A DNA stretch of 64,000 nt from NCBI RefSeq assembly GCF_025144665.1, contig NZ_CP102294.1, positions 1,798,001 through 1,862,000 on the forward strand, written 5' to 3'. Of the stretch, positions 1 through 8,463 are shown piece by piece; within the stretch, counting starts at the first letter, position 1; every line of letters starts with the position of its first letter. The stretch is from Alistipes ihumii AP11. Lineage in GTDB: Bacteria; Bacteroidota; Bacteroidia; Bacteroidales; Rikenellaceae. A model generated the notes under the pieces. The model was not told the DNA's origin and did no database searches. It worked only from the letters and a program-made list of their open reading frames with translations. Made by a program: the position numbers and the translations under genes.

Positions 1-291
1 TCCGCGCGATGTGGGCTGTCATCGCCGCTTCGTTACTCGGCGACTTATCTAAATGCAATACTACGTATCCCATATATTTTTCTCTGTTTATGTGGTGAAC
101 GATTCGGCTGCCGGAACTTCGGACGCGGGGAGCGTCCGGCGGTCGGAACAACCGCAGAGGGGGTGTCCAGCGGGGTTCTCCCTGCTGGCCTATTGGGGCT
201 TTTTCCGCGTCGGCTTGGCGATGCGAAAAGAAAAAGCCCTAATAGGCTATGGCTTTTCCGGGGGCGTAAATGCCGCGGGTACGTAGCGGGG
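1..291. other. No gene seen; left edge of mobile element
   Basis: No convincing coding frame is visible here. The open frames present are short, arginine- and glycine-rich and overlap one another on the same strand, which is typical of chance frames in GC-rich DNA. The stretch lies just downstream of the primase gene of a mobilizable element, so mobilization genes would be expected further left, outside the window. Confidence 0.5.
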
Positions 292-1281
292 TTAGAACTT
301 CCGACCGGGACCTCTCTTTTTCACCGGGGGCGAGACACATTGTTGAGCTTGCGGAACAGTAAGATGTGCCCGTTCTGTTTCCTTCCGTTGCCGTTCGTGC
401 GGAGGTGTTTGCGGGGTGGCAAGGTTTCGTTTCTCCCGCCAGTAGTCGTTCAAATCTTTGTGGTTGCGGTAAAAAACGGATTGGTCGATCACTTCGGTCG
501 AGGGTAAGGATTCTTCCAGTCGGGCCAACGCTTTTCGCCCCGCGTCGTCGTTGTCGAGGAAGGCATGGACGACTCTGTGGTGCGAGAGAAATGGAACGGC
601 CTTTTGCAGATTCGTCACCGAATTGAGTACGGTGGCGTCGATGGCGGGTGTCGGGTTTGCTTTCAGCGAGAGATAAGATAGGAAGTCGATAAACCCCTCG
701 AACACCATTGTCGTATCGCTGCCGTTGTCGAGGGTGGTGATGTTCTTGGGCGTACTGCTTCCTTTGAATCGGGGATTACGCAGCTCCCAGCCTCCGGCAT
801 CGTTGCGGAACCCGATGGCGAAATACTCTTTGCCGCCGATCGTGTAACGCACCTCGCGGCAATAAGTCCGGGCGATGGCAGGGTCTATGCCTCGCCCTGT
901 CAGGTAGCCGAGCAATGCCGGGTGGGTCAGTTCGCGGTCGGAGAGGATGATAAGGCGGGATGGTGTCGGTTCGTTTGTTCTTAACGCTTCGACGTGGATG
1001 GGGACGAGCATTCCGTGTTCTCCTATCGCAAGCCTTCGTGCGGCCTCGATCTCGGAACAACCTTCCATACGGGCCACAAGGTCGATGATCGAGCCGCCCT
1101 CGCCTGTCCCGAAGTCGTGCCAGAGGTTTTTGTCGTAACTGACGCTGAAACTGGCGGTGCGTTCCTTACGCAGCGGCGAAAGGTACATACCCCGGTTGCC
1201 GCGTTCCCACCGGGGGTTGATTCCCCGTGCCGCGAGGTAAGCCCGAATACTGATGCGTCGTTTTATTTCTTCGTAGTTCAT
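292..1281 (-). CDS. Toprim/CHC2-like primase of a mobilizable element
   Basis: A 329-residue primase-type protein probably used for replication or single-strand conversion of the element. Residues 4-85 match the CHC2 fold region seen in Bacteroidota element primases (SPLRKE near 35, HDFGTGEGGS at 55-64), but the zinc-binding cysteines of classical DnaG are absent. A Toprim domain follows, with Glu195 in VFEGF and the acidic pair Asp243/Asp245 in FLDNDDAG, the metal-binding residues of the fold. The last 45 residues are basic and low in complexity. The helicase-like gene lies upstream on the same strand across a 183-bp repeat-rich gap. The family assignment is from motifs; use by this element is inferred from context. 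Confidence 0.8.
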   Translation of the reverse strand: MNYEEIKRRISIRAYLAARGINPRWERGNRGMYLSPLRKERTASFSVSYDKNLWHDFGTGEGGSIIDLVARMEGCSEIEAARRLAIGEHGMLVPIHVEALRTNEPTPSRLIILSDRELTHPALLGYLTGRGIDPAIARTYCREVRYTIGGKEYFAIGFRNDAGGWELRNPRFKGSSTPKNITTLDNGSDTTMVFEGFIDFLSYLSLKANPTPAIDATVLNSVTNLQKAVPFLSHHRVVHAFLDNDDAGRKALARLEESLPSTEVIDQSVFYRNHKDLNDYWREKRNLATPQTPPHERQRKETERAHLTVPQAQQCVSPPVKKRGPGRKF

Positions 1282-1302
1282 GGTAGCGGATTTTTTGTTA
1301 AC

Positions 1303-1436
1303 TTGTTACATTGTTCCTCCAACTTTCAGTAAAAGAAAGGTTTAAGGGCAGTAACAGTTGTGTAACGGTTTTGGAGAATTGTTACACGCCGTGTAACTAA
1401 TTTATTTTGTTACACATTTGTTACAGGTTTGTAACG
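1303..1436. repeat. GTTACA iteron cluster between helicase and primase genes
   Basis: At least eight copies of GTTACA or its complement TGTAAC occur in about 135 bases, near 1305, 1351, 1361, 1381, 1392, 1409, 1420 and 1430. One more lies at about 1477, inside the end of the helicase gene. Two form an exact inverted repeat, GTTACACGCCGTGTAAC, at 1381-1397. Dense iterons between replication genes are usual at replication origins or as initiator or repressor binding sites. The role here is inferred. Confidence 0.65.
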
Positions 1437-1464
1437 AGGTGTTGATTATTGATTTTCAAAGATT

Positions 1465-2670
1465 TTATTCTTCACTGTTACAGAATAACAGTTTTTCAGA
1501 AATGAAACTGCGGGTGACAGAATAGGGCCTGCCGGTACGTGGTTCCGGGAACAGCGAGCCATCGCCGGATAGACGGTAGGAGATGTAACGGGTAACCTTT
1601 TCCGGTTTCAGCCCCCAACTATCCTGCAATACCCGCTTTATCTTTACCGGCTCGGTCTTTATATCCCGGACACTAAGCATATTCTGCATATCTTGTATGC
1701 AGAACACATATTCGTCCTTGTCATGCACCTGAAATATGTCCTCCAGTACGCCGAGCATTTCATTTTCGAGCTGTCCGCGATTATATTGGATAATACGGCG
1801 TAGGGCAGGTGTCGTGAGCAGTTCCGGATCGAACCACATTCGGCTGGCTTCCGGTACACTTAATTCCCGGTTAAGCAAAAAATGGAGAAAAGCAGGTATC
1901 TCCTGTTTCATCTTGTCGAGCAACCCCGTATCGTCTTTGGCAATGGGGCCCACTTTACGCACCCAATAACGGGTTTCCCCCTGGTCGATAATCACAGGAT
2001 TGTCCTCGTTGTTGGAACACAGTACGAACTTGGCGAAAAACTCGATCTCCAACCGATCTTTGCCTTTGGCTTCCAGTTTGAACGTCCGGGCCGTACTAAG
2101 TGTCTTGAATCTTTCGGAATCCTCCCGGCGGTTCAATAACACCTCGTCGGTGGCGACAATCAGTTTGCTGGCCCATTCCGAATTGAAATTGCTGCGGAAA
2201 TCTTCGTTCGTATTGACGGTCATGTTGGCCCCAAAGATGGCTTTCAACAGATGGATGAAAGTCGTCTTACCCGTATTGCGTTCCCGCGAAACGAGCAGCA
2301 GAATCGGTAATCGCTGGCGTGGTCGGCGGTAAAGCAGTTGCAGGTAGTCATACCCCAATTCGATCTGCGGGCCGAAAATATGGGACAGAAATGCCCGGAT
2401 ATGGGGAAATTCGCCCGGCTCCGGATGATATGGAATCGGCTCATACATATTCAGGAAATTGCCGTACATCCGCTGATAATCCACATGGGCAGGAAAAAAG
2501 CAATAACCGTCGTATTTCTTGATATTGGCTACGAAATCTTTGGAATGATCCTGCCGGATGGTCTCTATATTCCACGGCAAGTATTTCTCCCGGAACTCAC
2601 CCGTAGCGGTCGGCACACGGCACAGTTTCAGGTAGCACGTCCCCACACGGATATATTCTTCGTTATCCAT
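1465..2670 (-). CDS. Primase-associated helicase / P-loop ATPase of mobile element
   Basis: A 401-residue ATPase of the virulence-associated E / SF3-like helicase type common in integrated Bacteroidota elements. The Walker A motif is RNTGKTTF near residues 131-138 and the Walker B-like strand is KLIVATDE near 169-176. A conserved arginine-containing CSNNEDNP segment follows, as in D5/SF3 ATPases. I chose the ATG at 2670 rather than an in-frame start at 2715 because it overlaps the stop of the upstream excisionase-like gene by a few bases, a typical translational coupling. It sits between that gene and the primase, so a replication module is likely. DNA unwinding is inferred from the family. 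Confidence 0.8.
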   Translation of the reverse strand: MDNEEYIRVGTCYLKLCRVPTATGEFREKYLPWNIETIRQDHSKDFVANIKKYDGYCFFPAHVDYQRMYGNFLNMYEPIPYHPEPGEFPHIRAFLSHIFGPQIELGYDYLQLLYRRPRQRLPILLLVSRERNTGKTTFIHLLKAIFGANMTVNTNEDFRSNFNSEWASKLIVATDEVLLNRREDSERFKTLSTARTFKLEAKGKDRLEIEFFAKFVLCSNNEDNPVIIDQGETRYWVRKVGPIAKDDTGLLDKMKQEIPAFLHFLLNRELSVPEASRMWFDPELLTTPALRRIIQYNRGQLENEMLGVLEDIFQVHDKDEYVFCIQDMQNMLSVRDIKTEPVKIKRVLQDSWGLKPEKVTRYISYRLSGDGSLFPEPRTGRPYSVTRSFISEKLLFCNSEE

Positions 2671-2968
2671 GACGGCGCACCCCTTTTTTGCCGGTGCGGA
2701 TCGCCTCGACATCATCCTTTTTATACCGCTTGCGTCCGCCGAACGGGAAAGACTTTATATACCCGGTCTTTTCCCAGCACCATAAGGTAGACGAGTCGAT
2801 TCGCAAAACGGATAGAACCTCTTTGCGGCTTAAAAATTCTTCGGGAGGTGGTTCTTGTCGAACAGGTTTGAGGCTTCCCGCTGCCTCTTTGAGAATCTCT
2901 CTCAGGTCGTCCAGTTTGACCGCTACGGTTACGTTCGCCCCGGACTCCAACAAATCTTTCAAACTCAT
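2663..2968 (-). CDS. Excisionase-like helix-turn-helix protein
   Basis: A 101-residue protein whose residues 45-95 form a MerR/excisionase-type winged helix (LSRKEVLSVLRIDSSTL, then a GGRKRYKKDDVEA wing). The N-terminal 40 residues are probably a helical oligomerization segment. Genes of this size and fold stand just ahead of the helicase and primase genes in many Bacteroidota mobilizable elements, where they act as excision factors or regulators. Its stop overlaps the helicase start, suggesting one transcript. The direct target is unknown. Confidence 0.75.
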   Translation of the reverse strand: MSLKDLLESGANVTVAVKLDDLREILKEAAGSLKPVRQEPPPEEFLSRKEVLSVLRIDSSTLWCWEKTGYIKSFPFGGRKRYKKDDVEAIRTGKKGVRRHG

Positions 2969-3111
2969 AGTCGAATTTTTTGAGTGTTAAACAATGGGTT
3001 CTGAATCCGACATTCAATCGAATCCGGGGCAAATAAATAAGGAGATTTTTCGGAGAACAAAAACACTCGTTTTCTCCTTAAAATCTCCTTATAATCTCTT
3101 GAAAGAGGTGG

Positions 3112-3825
3112 TTAGCCGTTGTGTTCGGCCATGTATTTTGGGATATCCTCTATGTTAGGAATGGCGTATTTCTCGGTTTGATAGTCCCGCAGTTTCCCTT
3201 TGATATAAGAATCTTCCAAGTCGGACAAAGGGGTAAATACGGCTTTCAGCCACGGCACGACATCCTGTTTCGGCTGTCCGAAATAATGAGCCATGTTCCA
3301 TCCGAAATGAAACAGATCCGCATTTTTCAGTTTTTCGGGCCGGATGGGTACGAAATCTACCGGGCATGCTTCCTCTCGACCATAACACTCGACACACCGA
3401 TCAAGCCGGGCCAGTTCATCGGATGTTACATAAGGGCCTATTGTCCGATGAGCGTAACGCAGGAACAACTCTATTTTTTCTTTTCGTCGTTCGGCGAATT
3501 GCCTGTCTGCATCTTGTTTGATCTGCTCGACATTCATGACGGGCATGTTGTTGATGGACGGAACGGCTTCCGTTTCAACAGCGGGGTGTTTCGTCTCCGG
3601 GAACTTCTTTATAACCCACGGAATGATCGTATGGGAGAAAACCGACATAATAATCAGATACACCACCGCACAAACGCCGAGAACAATGACAAAGGTAAGA
3701 TTCGCCGTACCAGCATCAACTCCTTGCCCCAATACCATCAGCCGTGCGACCATAGCCACGAGCAACCCGACGACAATCACTATTGCCAGCAAAATAATAT
3801 GACTATTTATCTTGCGGTAATCCAT
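3112..3825 (-). CDS. Membrane protein of mobile element, unknown function
   Basis: A 237-residue protein with two predicted membrane segments (about residues 9-31 and 43-65) followed by a 170-residue soluble tail. The tail has a charged helix around 100-120 and a small cysteine cluster (Cys144, Cys147, Cys154). I do not recognise a named family. It precedes the excisionase-like gene on the same strand and is probably part of the element backbone, for example an accessory to conjugative transfer or mobilization, but nothing in the sequence proves this. A start at 3825 is preferred because the first membrane segment begins shortly after it. Confidence 0.65.
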   Translation of the reverse strand: MDYRKINSHIILLAIVIVVGLLVAMVARLMVLGQGVDAGTANLTFVIVLGVCAVVYLIIMSVFSHTIIPWVIKKFPETKHPAVETEAVPSINNMPVMNVEQIKQDADRQFAERRKEKIELFLRYAHRTIGPYVTSDELARLDRCVECYGREEACPVDFVPIRPEKLKNADLFHFGWNMAHYFGQPKQDVVPWLKAVFTPLSDLEDSYIKGKLRDYQTEKYAIPNIEDIPKYMAEHNG

Positions 3826-3933
3826 TTTATCACAAATTAATTCTCACGGTCAAAATTACTCAAATATACAATTTGCTTCCCTATTGTGAGATACTTGTAA
3901 ATCTAATCATCGCTATAAATTTACTAATTTTCG

Positions 3934-3941
3934 TATCTTTG
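3934..3941 (+). promoter_or_regulatory. -7 box TATCTTTG ahead of the DUF3800 gene
   Basis: TATCTTTG matches the Bacteroidota -7 consensus TAnnTTTG and lies 17 bases before the ATG at 3959. No clear -33 TTG is present. The match suggests that the cassette has its own promoter, divergent from the element backbone genes. Confidence 0.55.
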
Positions 3942-3958
3942 CAAAAAGATGTTAAATA

Positions 3959-4636
3959 ATGAATTACGAAGTTTATTGCGACGAAAGCGGAATAGAAGCA
4001 TTATTTGATAAAAATGCTCATAAATATACTGTCATAGGAGGAATTTGGATTCCTAAAGAATATAGGGATCAATTAAAGAAAGACCTTAACGAAATAAAGC
4101 ACAGATTTAATGTATGGGGAGAAATCAAATGGAATAAAATTTCTCCGGCATATTTAGATATGTATAAAGAAGTTATTAGTCTTTTCTTAAAAAGCCCCAA
4201 AATTAGATTTCGAGCTATTATTATCAATAGTGCAAATGTTAATCACGACAAATACAATAATGGTTGTGGTGAATTGGGATTTTATAAGTTTTATTATGAG
4301 TTGATCTATCATTGGCTTAATCCCAATAATGTATATGACATCTTTGTTGATTATAAAGTCAATGGATATAAATACCGAATAAATGAATTAGAAAAAATTT
4401 TACGTTATTCGAATAATGTAAACAGAGTGCAGGCTTTACCTTCTCACGAATCAGTAGCGATACAACTTGCAGACATACTAACAGGCTTGGTGGCATCTAA
4501 ATTTAATGAAGAAACAGTTAGTCAAGCAAAATTGGAGGTCAGAGATTGCATAGAACAGTATGAGCCTATAAAACCAACCTCTAAAGGAGAGAATAAGTTT
4601 AATATTTTTGACATTCATCTGCGTAAAGGTTGGTAG
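3959..4636 (+). CDS. DUF3800 domain protein, candidate nuclease-like factor
   Basis: A 225-residue DUF3800 protein. The family has a predicted RNase H-like fold and is frequent in mobile elements and defence islands; its biochemical role is not settled. Visible family signatures are YCDESG at residues 6-11, GEIKW at 54-58, an acidic strand FVDYK around 129-133 and HESVAIQLADILTG at 163-176. Asp8, Glu55, Asp131 and Asp172 could form an acidic metal site. The gene is markedly AT-rich compared with the chromosome and faces away from the element backbone genes, consistent with cargo. The next gene starts two bases after its stop, so the two are almost certainly co-translated. Confidence 0.8.
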   Translation: MNYEVYCDESGIEALFDKNAHKYTVIGGIWIPKEYRDQLKKDLNEIKHRFNVWGEIKWNKISPAYLDMYKEVISLFLKSPKIRFRAIIINSANVNHDKYNNGCGELGFYKFYYELIYHWLNPNNVYDIFVDYKVNGYKYRINELEKILRYSNNVNRVQALPSHESVAIQLADILTGLVASKFNEETVSQAKLEVRDCIEQYEPIKPTSKGENKFNIFDIHLRKGW

Positions 4637-4638
4637 TT

Positions 4639-5076
4639 ATGTCGTATAAGAAAATTAAGCCTGTCGAATATACGGAGGCTGAATTACGGGAATTATGGCG
4701 TTGTGAATATTGCAGAAAGGTTATTCATACTCATGATGGCATACGAGTACGATTTTATGAAGATCAATTTGATCACGCATTTTATGAAAGTACAAATAGA
4801 AAAAAAGCCAATAAAGATGCTTTGTCGTATGCCCGGTTAGAAAAAATGTTATGGATAAAGGATGTATTGGCTGATGCTTCTGCAAAAATGTATGTAGGAT
4901 GGGATAAGAAAACAAAATCCTATAACACCAACAAAAGAGTGTCTATTGTCAAAGAGGATTATGTTGTGGTTATTGGGATAATCAAGGATACAGAAGCGAA
5001 ATTTATCACGGCTTACAATGCCGATTCACCTCATACTAAAGCACAGATTATAAAAAGTCCGGAATGGAAAAAATAA
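4639..5076 (+). CDS. Small nuclease-like protein (BECR-fold candidate)
   Basis: A 145-residue protein starting at the ATG two bases after the DUF3800 stop; a TTG at 4630 in the same frame is a weaker start. It has CEYC at 22-25, a DHAFYES segment at 45-51, a conserved-looking arginine and WIKD around 66-75, and a C-terminal strand pair ending in FITAYNADSP at 122-131. The pattern of Arg, Trp-Ile-Lys and a terminal Thr-Ala-Tyr resembles phage-associated nucleases of the barnase-EndoU-colicin-RelE group. That resemblance is from memory of motif layout and is only a suggestion. The tight coupling implies one system with the DUF3800 protein. Confidence 0.55.
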   Translation: MSYKKIKPVEYTEAELRELWRCEYCRKVIHTHDGIRVRFYEDQFDHAFYESTNRKKANKDALSYARLEKMLWIKDVLADASAKMYVGWDKKTKSYNTNKRVSIVKEDYVVVIGIIKDTEAKFITAYNADSPHTKAQIIKSPEWKK

Positions 5077-5079
5077 AAA

Positions 5080-5105
5080 GGACGCTGATTACTGGTTCAG
5101 CGTCC
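5080..5105. terminator. Stem-loop closing the two-gene cassette
   Basis: GGACGCTGA and TCAGCGTCC form a perfect 9-bp stem around an 8-base loop, starting four bases after the stop at 5076. There is no T-run on the plus strand, but an A-rich stretch lies on its left. It stands between two convergent transcription units and may end transcripts from either side. Confidence 0.5.
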
Positions 5106-5260
5106 GAAACCTCTGTAGGTTCCCTACCAAGGGTAGAGACGGTACAAATGTATGAAGTTTTTATTTAACTGCAAAAAAAATCATATCTTTGCGCGCTCTT
5201 TCAAATCTCATTTCAGATATATAACGCAAAAGGCGTGCTATTATTATACACTTCTTGTTT

Positions 5261-6661
5261 TTATTCTAAATAGCCTATTAGTTCTTTCTTCATATCCTCG
5301 TCGATGTCGCGGTAACGAGCGAATGCTTTGCTGCCTTCCTTGTGTCCACTCAATGATCTCACGAGGTTGGGGTCTTTCACTTTTTTGTATATATTGCCGA
5401 TGAACGTGCGCCGGGCCATGTGCGATGATGCAACCTCATATAATGGCTTCTGTACTTCTTGTCGGGTCTGCTGATCGAGGACGGTAACGATACGGTCTAA
5501 GCCAGCCTTTTTGAATGCCTCTTTGATTTTCCGGTTGTAATGCTGTTCCGTGCTGAACGGGAACAAACTCCCTCTATCATGGTCCTGATATTTGGCGATC
5601 AGTCGTTTCGCGGTGTCGTTCAGCGGTACACGCACGGTGATCGGTCTGTCCTCTTTAGTCTTTCGGGGAATATACTCCACCGCATCGTTAATAATGCTTC
5701 GGTAGGTCATTTTATACAGGTCGCTGACACGACAACCGATAAGGCATTGAAATACGAAAATATCTCGCTGTGTCTCTATCTCCTTATCATCAGACATATC
5801 GGCTTCGAGCAGTCGGTTTCGTTCTTCATTACTGATATAGATAGGTGTGCCGTAAACGATCTCCCCAATCGTAAAATGTTTGAACGGATTATTTATCGTG
5901 TAGTTGTTGTCGATAGCCCATATAATAAAAGCCCGGAAGCGGGTGAGCATATCCGCAACGGAATTTTGCCCACGCGGTTTCGGCATTCCTTTAGGAATTT
6001 CGTTGCCGTCCTTATCGAGAATCGGCGGACGCTTGCGCTTCGGTGTCAGTAACGCTACTTTAGCGGAATACGGAAATAGATCGTATATCTCCGGGTATTT
6101 CAAGAAGGCCTCTTGTTCGTTTAGCAGAAAGTTCTCGATCTGTCGCAATAGTTCCGGATTAAGATTGGCGAAAGTTATTTTGAAGCCCCGGTGTCCCTCT
6201 TTTTTCCAGTACAACTCGAACCGATGCAGGCTCCGCATGATTACTTTGAAATTTTTGCGTCGCGGCTCCGACAGTTTATGTGTGGTAACGTATCTTTCCA
6301 TAATATCGAAAAACGAAATCTCACTTTCTTTCTGGGCTTTGGGCGGTTTATGGAATTTGCGAACTATTTTCTCAAGGAATGATTTATCAATAATTGATTT
6401 ATCTTCCGCAGTCTGTACCTCTTTTTCAATATGCTCTGTTAAAGCCTTTAATTTGGTCTTTTTCTCCAAAAGCATTTCTCTTTCTTCGCCGGGAATATTA
6501 GGTATGTTGATCTCGTTTTTCTTTCCCCACCGTTTAGCTTCTACCCAAATACCACTGCCGATGCGGATTCTGTTATCCTTGCTAACATAAATTCGCATAC
6601 AAATTTCCGATTCTCCGGCGGCATCTTTTTTTCTGCTGATATTATAATACGTCTTGCCCAT
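5261..6661 (-). CDS. Tyrosine integrase of the mobilizable element
   Basis: A 466-residue site-specific recombinase with every catalytic residue in place: Arg311 (GCRVSDL), Lys334 (RKTKE), His414 and Arg417 (HMARR), His440 (SGHKEG) and the nucleophile Tyr450 (ARYRDI). An arm-binding and core-binding region of about 290 residues precedes the catalytic domain, the usual layout of Bacteroidota element integrases. I start it at the ATG at 6661 (MGKTYYNIS) because the 15 residues upstream look unrelated. It stands at the edge of the element, with paired candidate binding sites at 6715-6731 and 6920-6936. It is intact and should be active if the ends are intact. Confidence 0.9.
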   Translation of the reverse strand: MGKTYYNISRKKDAAGESEICMRIYVSKDNRIRIGSGIWVEAKRWGKKNEINIPNIPGEEREMLLEKKTKLKALTEHIEKEVQTAEDKSIIDKSFLEKIVRKFHKPPKAQKESEISFFDIMERYVTTHKLSEPRRKNFKVIMRSLHRFELYWKKEGHRGFKITFANLNPELLRQIENFLLNEQEAFLKYPEIYDLFPYSAKVALLTPKRKRPPILDKDGNEIPKGMPKPRGQNSVADMLTRFRAFIIWAIDNNYTINNPFKHFTIGEIVYGTPIYISNEERNRLLEADMSDDKEIETQRDIFVFQCLIGCRVSDLYKMTYRSIINDAVEYIPRKTKEDRPITVRVPLNDTAKRLIAKYQDHDRGSLFPFSTEQHYNRKIKEAFKKAGLDRIVTVLDQQTRQEVQKPLYEVASSHMARRTFIGNIYKKVKDPNLVRSLSGHKEGSKAFARYRDIDEDMKKELIGYLE

Positions 6662-6714
6662 ATTTTTACTTTTTCGGCAAGTTATAATATCCTTCGGAAT
6701 ACACAAAATATTTC

Positions 6715-6936
6715 GGGCACTTTTTGGGCACTTTTATTCCAAACTATCGAAAACAGTATAAAACACATTCAATTGAAATCAACTTTTAGTTATTGATATA
6801 TAGATATTTATTTATATAATTCGATGGTTTTTATTTTGGTGGTTTTTGCCATTTCAAAACCGGCTCCGGGTACAGAAGACGCCTCTCACGTACGTGAGAG
6901 GCGGCTTTGCTTTCAAGATGTTCCCAAAATGTTCCC
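6715..6936. promoter_or_regulatory. Paired 11-bp-spaced sites flanking the integrase upstream region
   Basis: On the minus strand GTGCCC occurs twice with 11-bp spacing (6715-6731 read as GGGCAC on plus). On the plus strand GTTCCC occurs twice with the same spacing (6920-6936, as TTCCCAAAATGTTCCC). The two pairs share the pattern GTKCCCAAAAWGTKCCC and point in opposite directions about 200 bp apart. One-turn spacing and inverted arrangement next to an integrase suggest arm-type recombinase binding sites around the attachment core. This is inference. Confidence 0.5.
6880..6903. repeat. Perfect 24-bp palindrome near the element end
   Basis: Twelve bases beginning CGCCTCTC are followed immediately by their exact complement, giving an uninterrupted palindrome centred between 6891 and 6892, followed by GCTTTGCTTTC. 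It could be a terminator-like hairpin or, being symmetrical and between two candidate integrase sites, part of the attachment region. No tRNA gene is recognisable here. Confidence 0.6.
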
Positions 6937-7068
6937 ATCGATCAATGGAATTTTAATGAGCACAAGTAAAAATCTTCGTGCTTCTCATTTGAAATAGAAA
7001 ATAGCTGCTTTAAGATATTCTGCGTGTTGCGACAAAAAGATTACGCAATCGGAGTCAATAGAAATATA

Positions 7069-7102
7069 AAATGCGGGGACAGTATCACCGTTCCCCGCAT
7101 TT
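7069..7102. terminator. Stem-loop, possible terminator
   Basis: AAATGCGGGGA pairs exactly with TCCCCGCATTT (11 bp) around a 12-base loop, with AT-rich sequence on both sides. It sits in the gene-free interval between the element integrase and the next integrase remnant. It may be a bidirectional terminator left at the element junction. Confidence 0.5.
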
Positions 7103-7189
7103 ATTAAGCAATTGCTATATTCGTCTATCGTGCGGGCATGAAAACGAAATGCACAAAACATAAGATGTCGAAAGTAGTATAACAAGACA

Positions 7190-8300
7190 ATGAACCAACA
7201 ACTTACAAAAGTGTGACAAAATTCGACGGAAAAAACCAAAAATAAAAGCGTCGTCGCCCAGCGTATCAACGAAAAGTTAGAAAATATTAAGACCAATATC
7301 GGCAAGCGGTACCAGTGTACCTGCGATCGATTCGTATGTCGCTGCAGAGAAAGTCAAGAACGCTTTGCTGGGTTTCGGGGACGGGTACCAACTCCTACTG
7401 CAAACATTCGATGAGTACCTGAACGATTTCGAGAAAAACCGTGTCGGCAAAGACCGCAAAGCCTCCACGTTGGAAAACTACCGTAAGCAGTACCGACGCC
7501 TTGCCGCGTTTCTGCAATATGAGTATAAGGTAGAGGATATACCTTTCAGGGAACTTAAACGGGAGTTTATCGAAAAGTATGTCGTATATCTTTCTACCGT
7601 TCGGAGGATGTTGCCGGGGACATTGCCCAATGCGATCAAGAAACTAAAGTTGATGAGCTATACGGCCTTTAAGAACGGATGGATTGCTTCAGACCCTTTC
7701 GTTGGATTCCGGGTGACAGGTAAGTATCGCGACCGCCGTTTTTTATCGGAATCGGAATTTCAGGCGGTCATGGACGTGCAAGTTCCCAATTATAAAACGG
7801 CTATCGTCAAAGATATATTCGTGTTCTGTTGTTTTACGGGACTGTCTTATGCCGACGTAAAGAAACTTTCCTATGACGACACCCATACAGACGAGCGGAG
7901 TGATGTGTGGATTATCGATAACCGGGCAAAGACGGGAACGCAGTTTAGGGTCAAACTCCTACCTGTAGCCAAAGAACTCGTTGAGAGGTACAGCCGCTTG
8001 CGGTTGTCGGATAATAAGGTGTTTCCGGTCAAGGACTGTGCTTCGATGGATATGTCCTTGCGTCATGTAGCTCGTCATGCGGGATTGTCGTTCAATCCGA
8101 CGATGCACGTTGCGAGGCACACTTTCGCAACCACGATTACTCTTTCTCAGGGCGTACCGCTGGAGACGGTCAGTAAGATGTTAGGCCACAAGCATATCAC
8201 GACGACCCAGATTTATGCGAAAATCACCAACGACAAGATAGGTAGGGATATGGATATGCTGAGCGAAAAAATAGCGGGTAAATTTAGAATGGCTCGATAA
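7190..8300 (+). pseudogene. Tyrosine integrase, damaged at the 5' end
   Basis: The last 311 codons (from about 7365) are an open tyrosine recombinase domain of the Bacteroidota integrase type: CFTGLSYADVKKL, AKTGTQ with the catalytic Lys, HVARHTFAT, LGHKHI and the nucleophile Tyr in QIYAKI. The first catalytic Arg is replaced in FTGLSYAD, as in some known Bacteroides element integrases. Upstream, a matching N-terminal segment can be read from an ATG at 7190 (NKSVVAQRINEKLENIKTNI), but it is broken by a TGA near 7214 and by a frameshift near 7308, after which AIDSYVAAEKVKNALLGFG continues in the next frame. The usual arm-binding N-terminus is therefore lost. A short translated C-terminal product remains possible. 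Confidence 0.75.
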
Positions 8301-8387
8301 ATACCTTAAATATTCGTGTTGAGCATATTGCATTTTCAACTAACAAAGAGAGCATTTTGTCGATGCTATTTCAATACCCATTTCTAA

Positions 8388-8423
8388 TAAAACCGTTTCA
8401 TGATACATTGTGAGGCGGTTTTA
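8388..8423 (+). terminator. Terminator after integrase remnant
   Basis: TAAAACCG pairs with CGGTTTTA and the stem extends by weaker pairs around a short loop. It lies about 90 bases after the integrase stop and is preceded by A-rich and followed by T-containing sequence. A simple intrinsic terminator is the most likely reading. Confidence 0.55.
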
Positions 8424-8463
8424 GTTTCCTAATACACTATACAAATAGAGTCTTTATTTGAGT

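Noticed and set aside
4630-4638. TTG start for the small nuclease-like gene
   Set aside because: The ATG at 4639 directly follows the DUF3800 stop and fits coupled translation better.
6841-6905. Possible tRNA 3' end as the attachment site of the element
   Set aside because: The CGGCTCCGGGTAC stretch does not fold into a T arm with an acceptor stem. Only the palindrome is supported.
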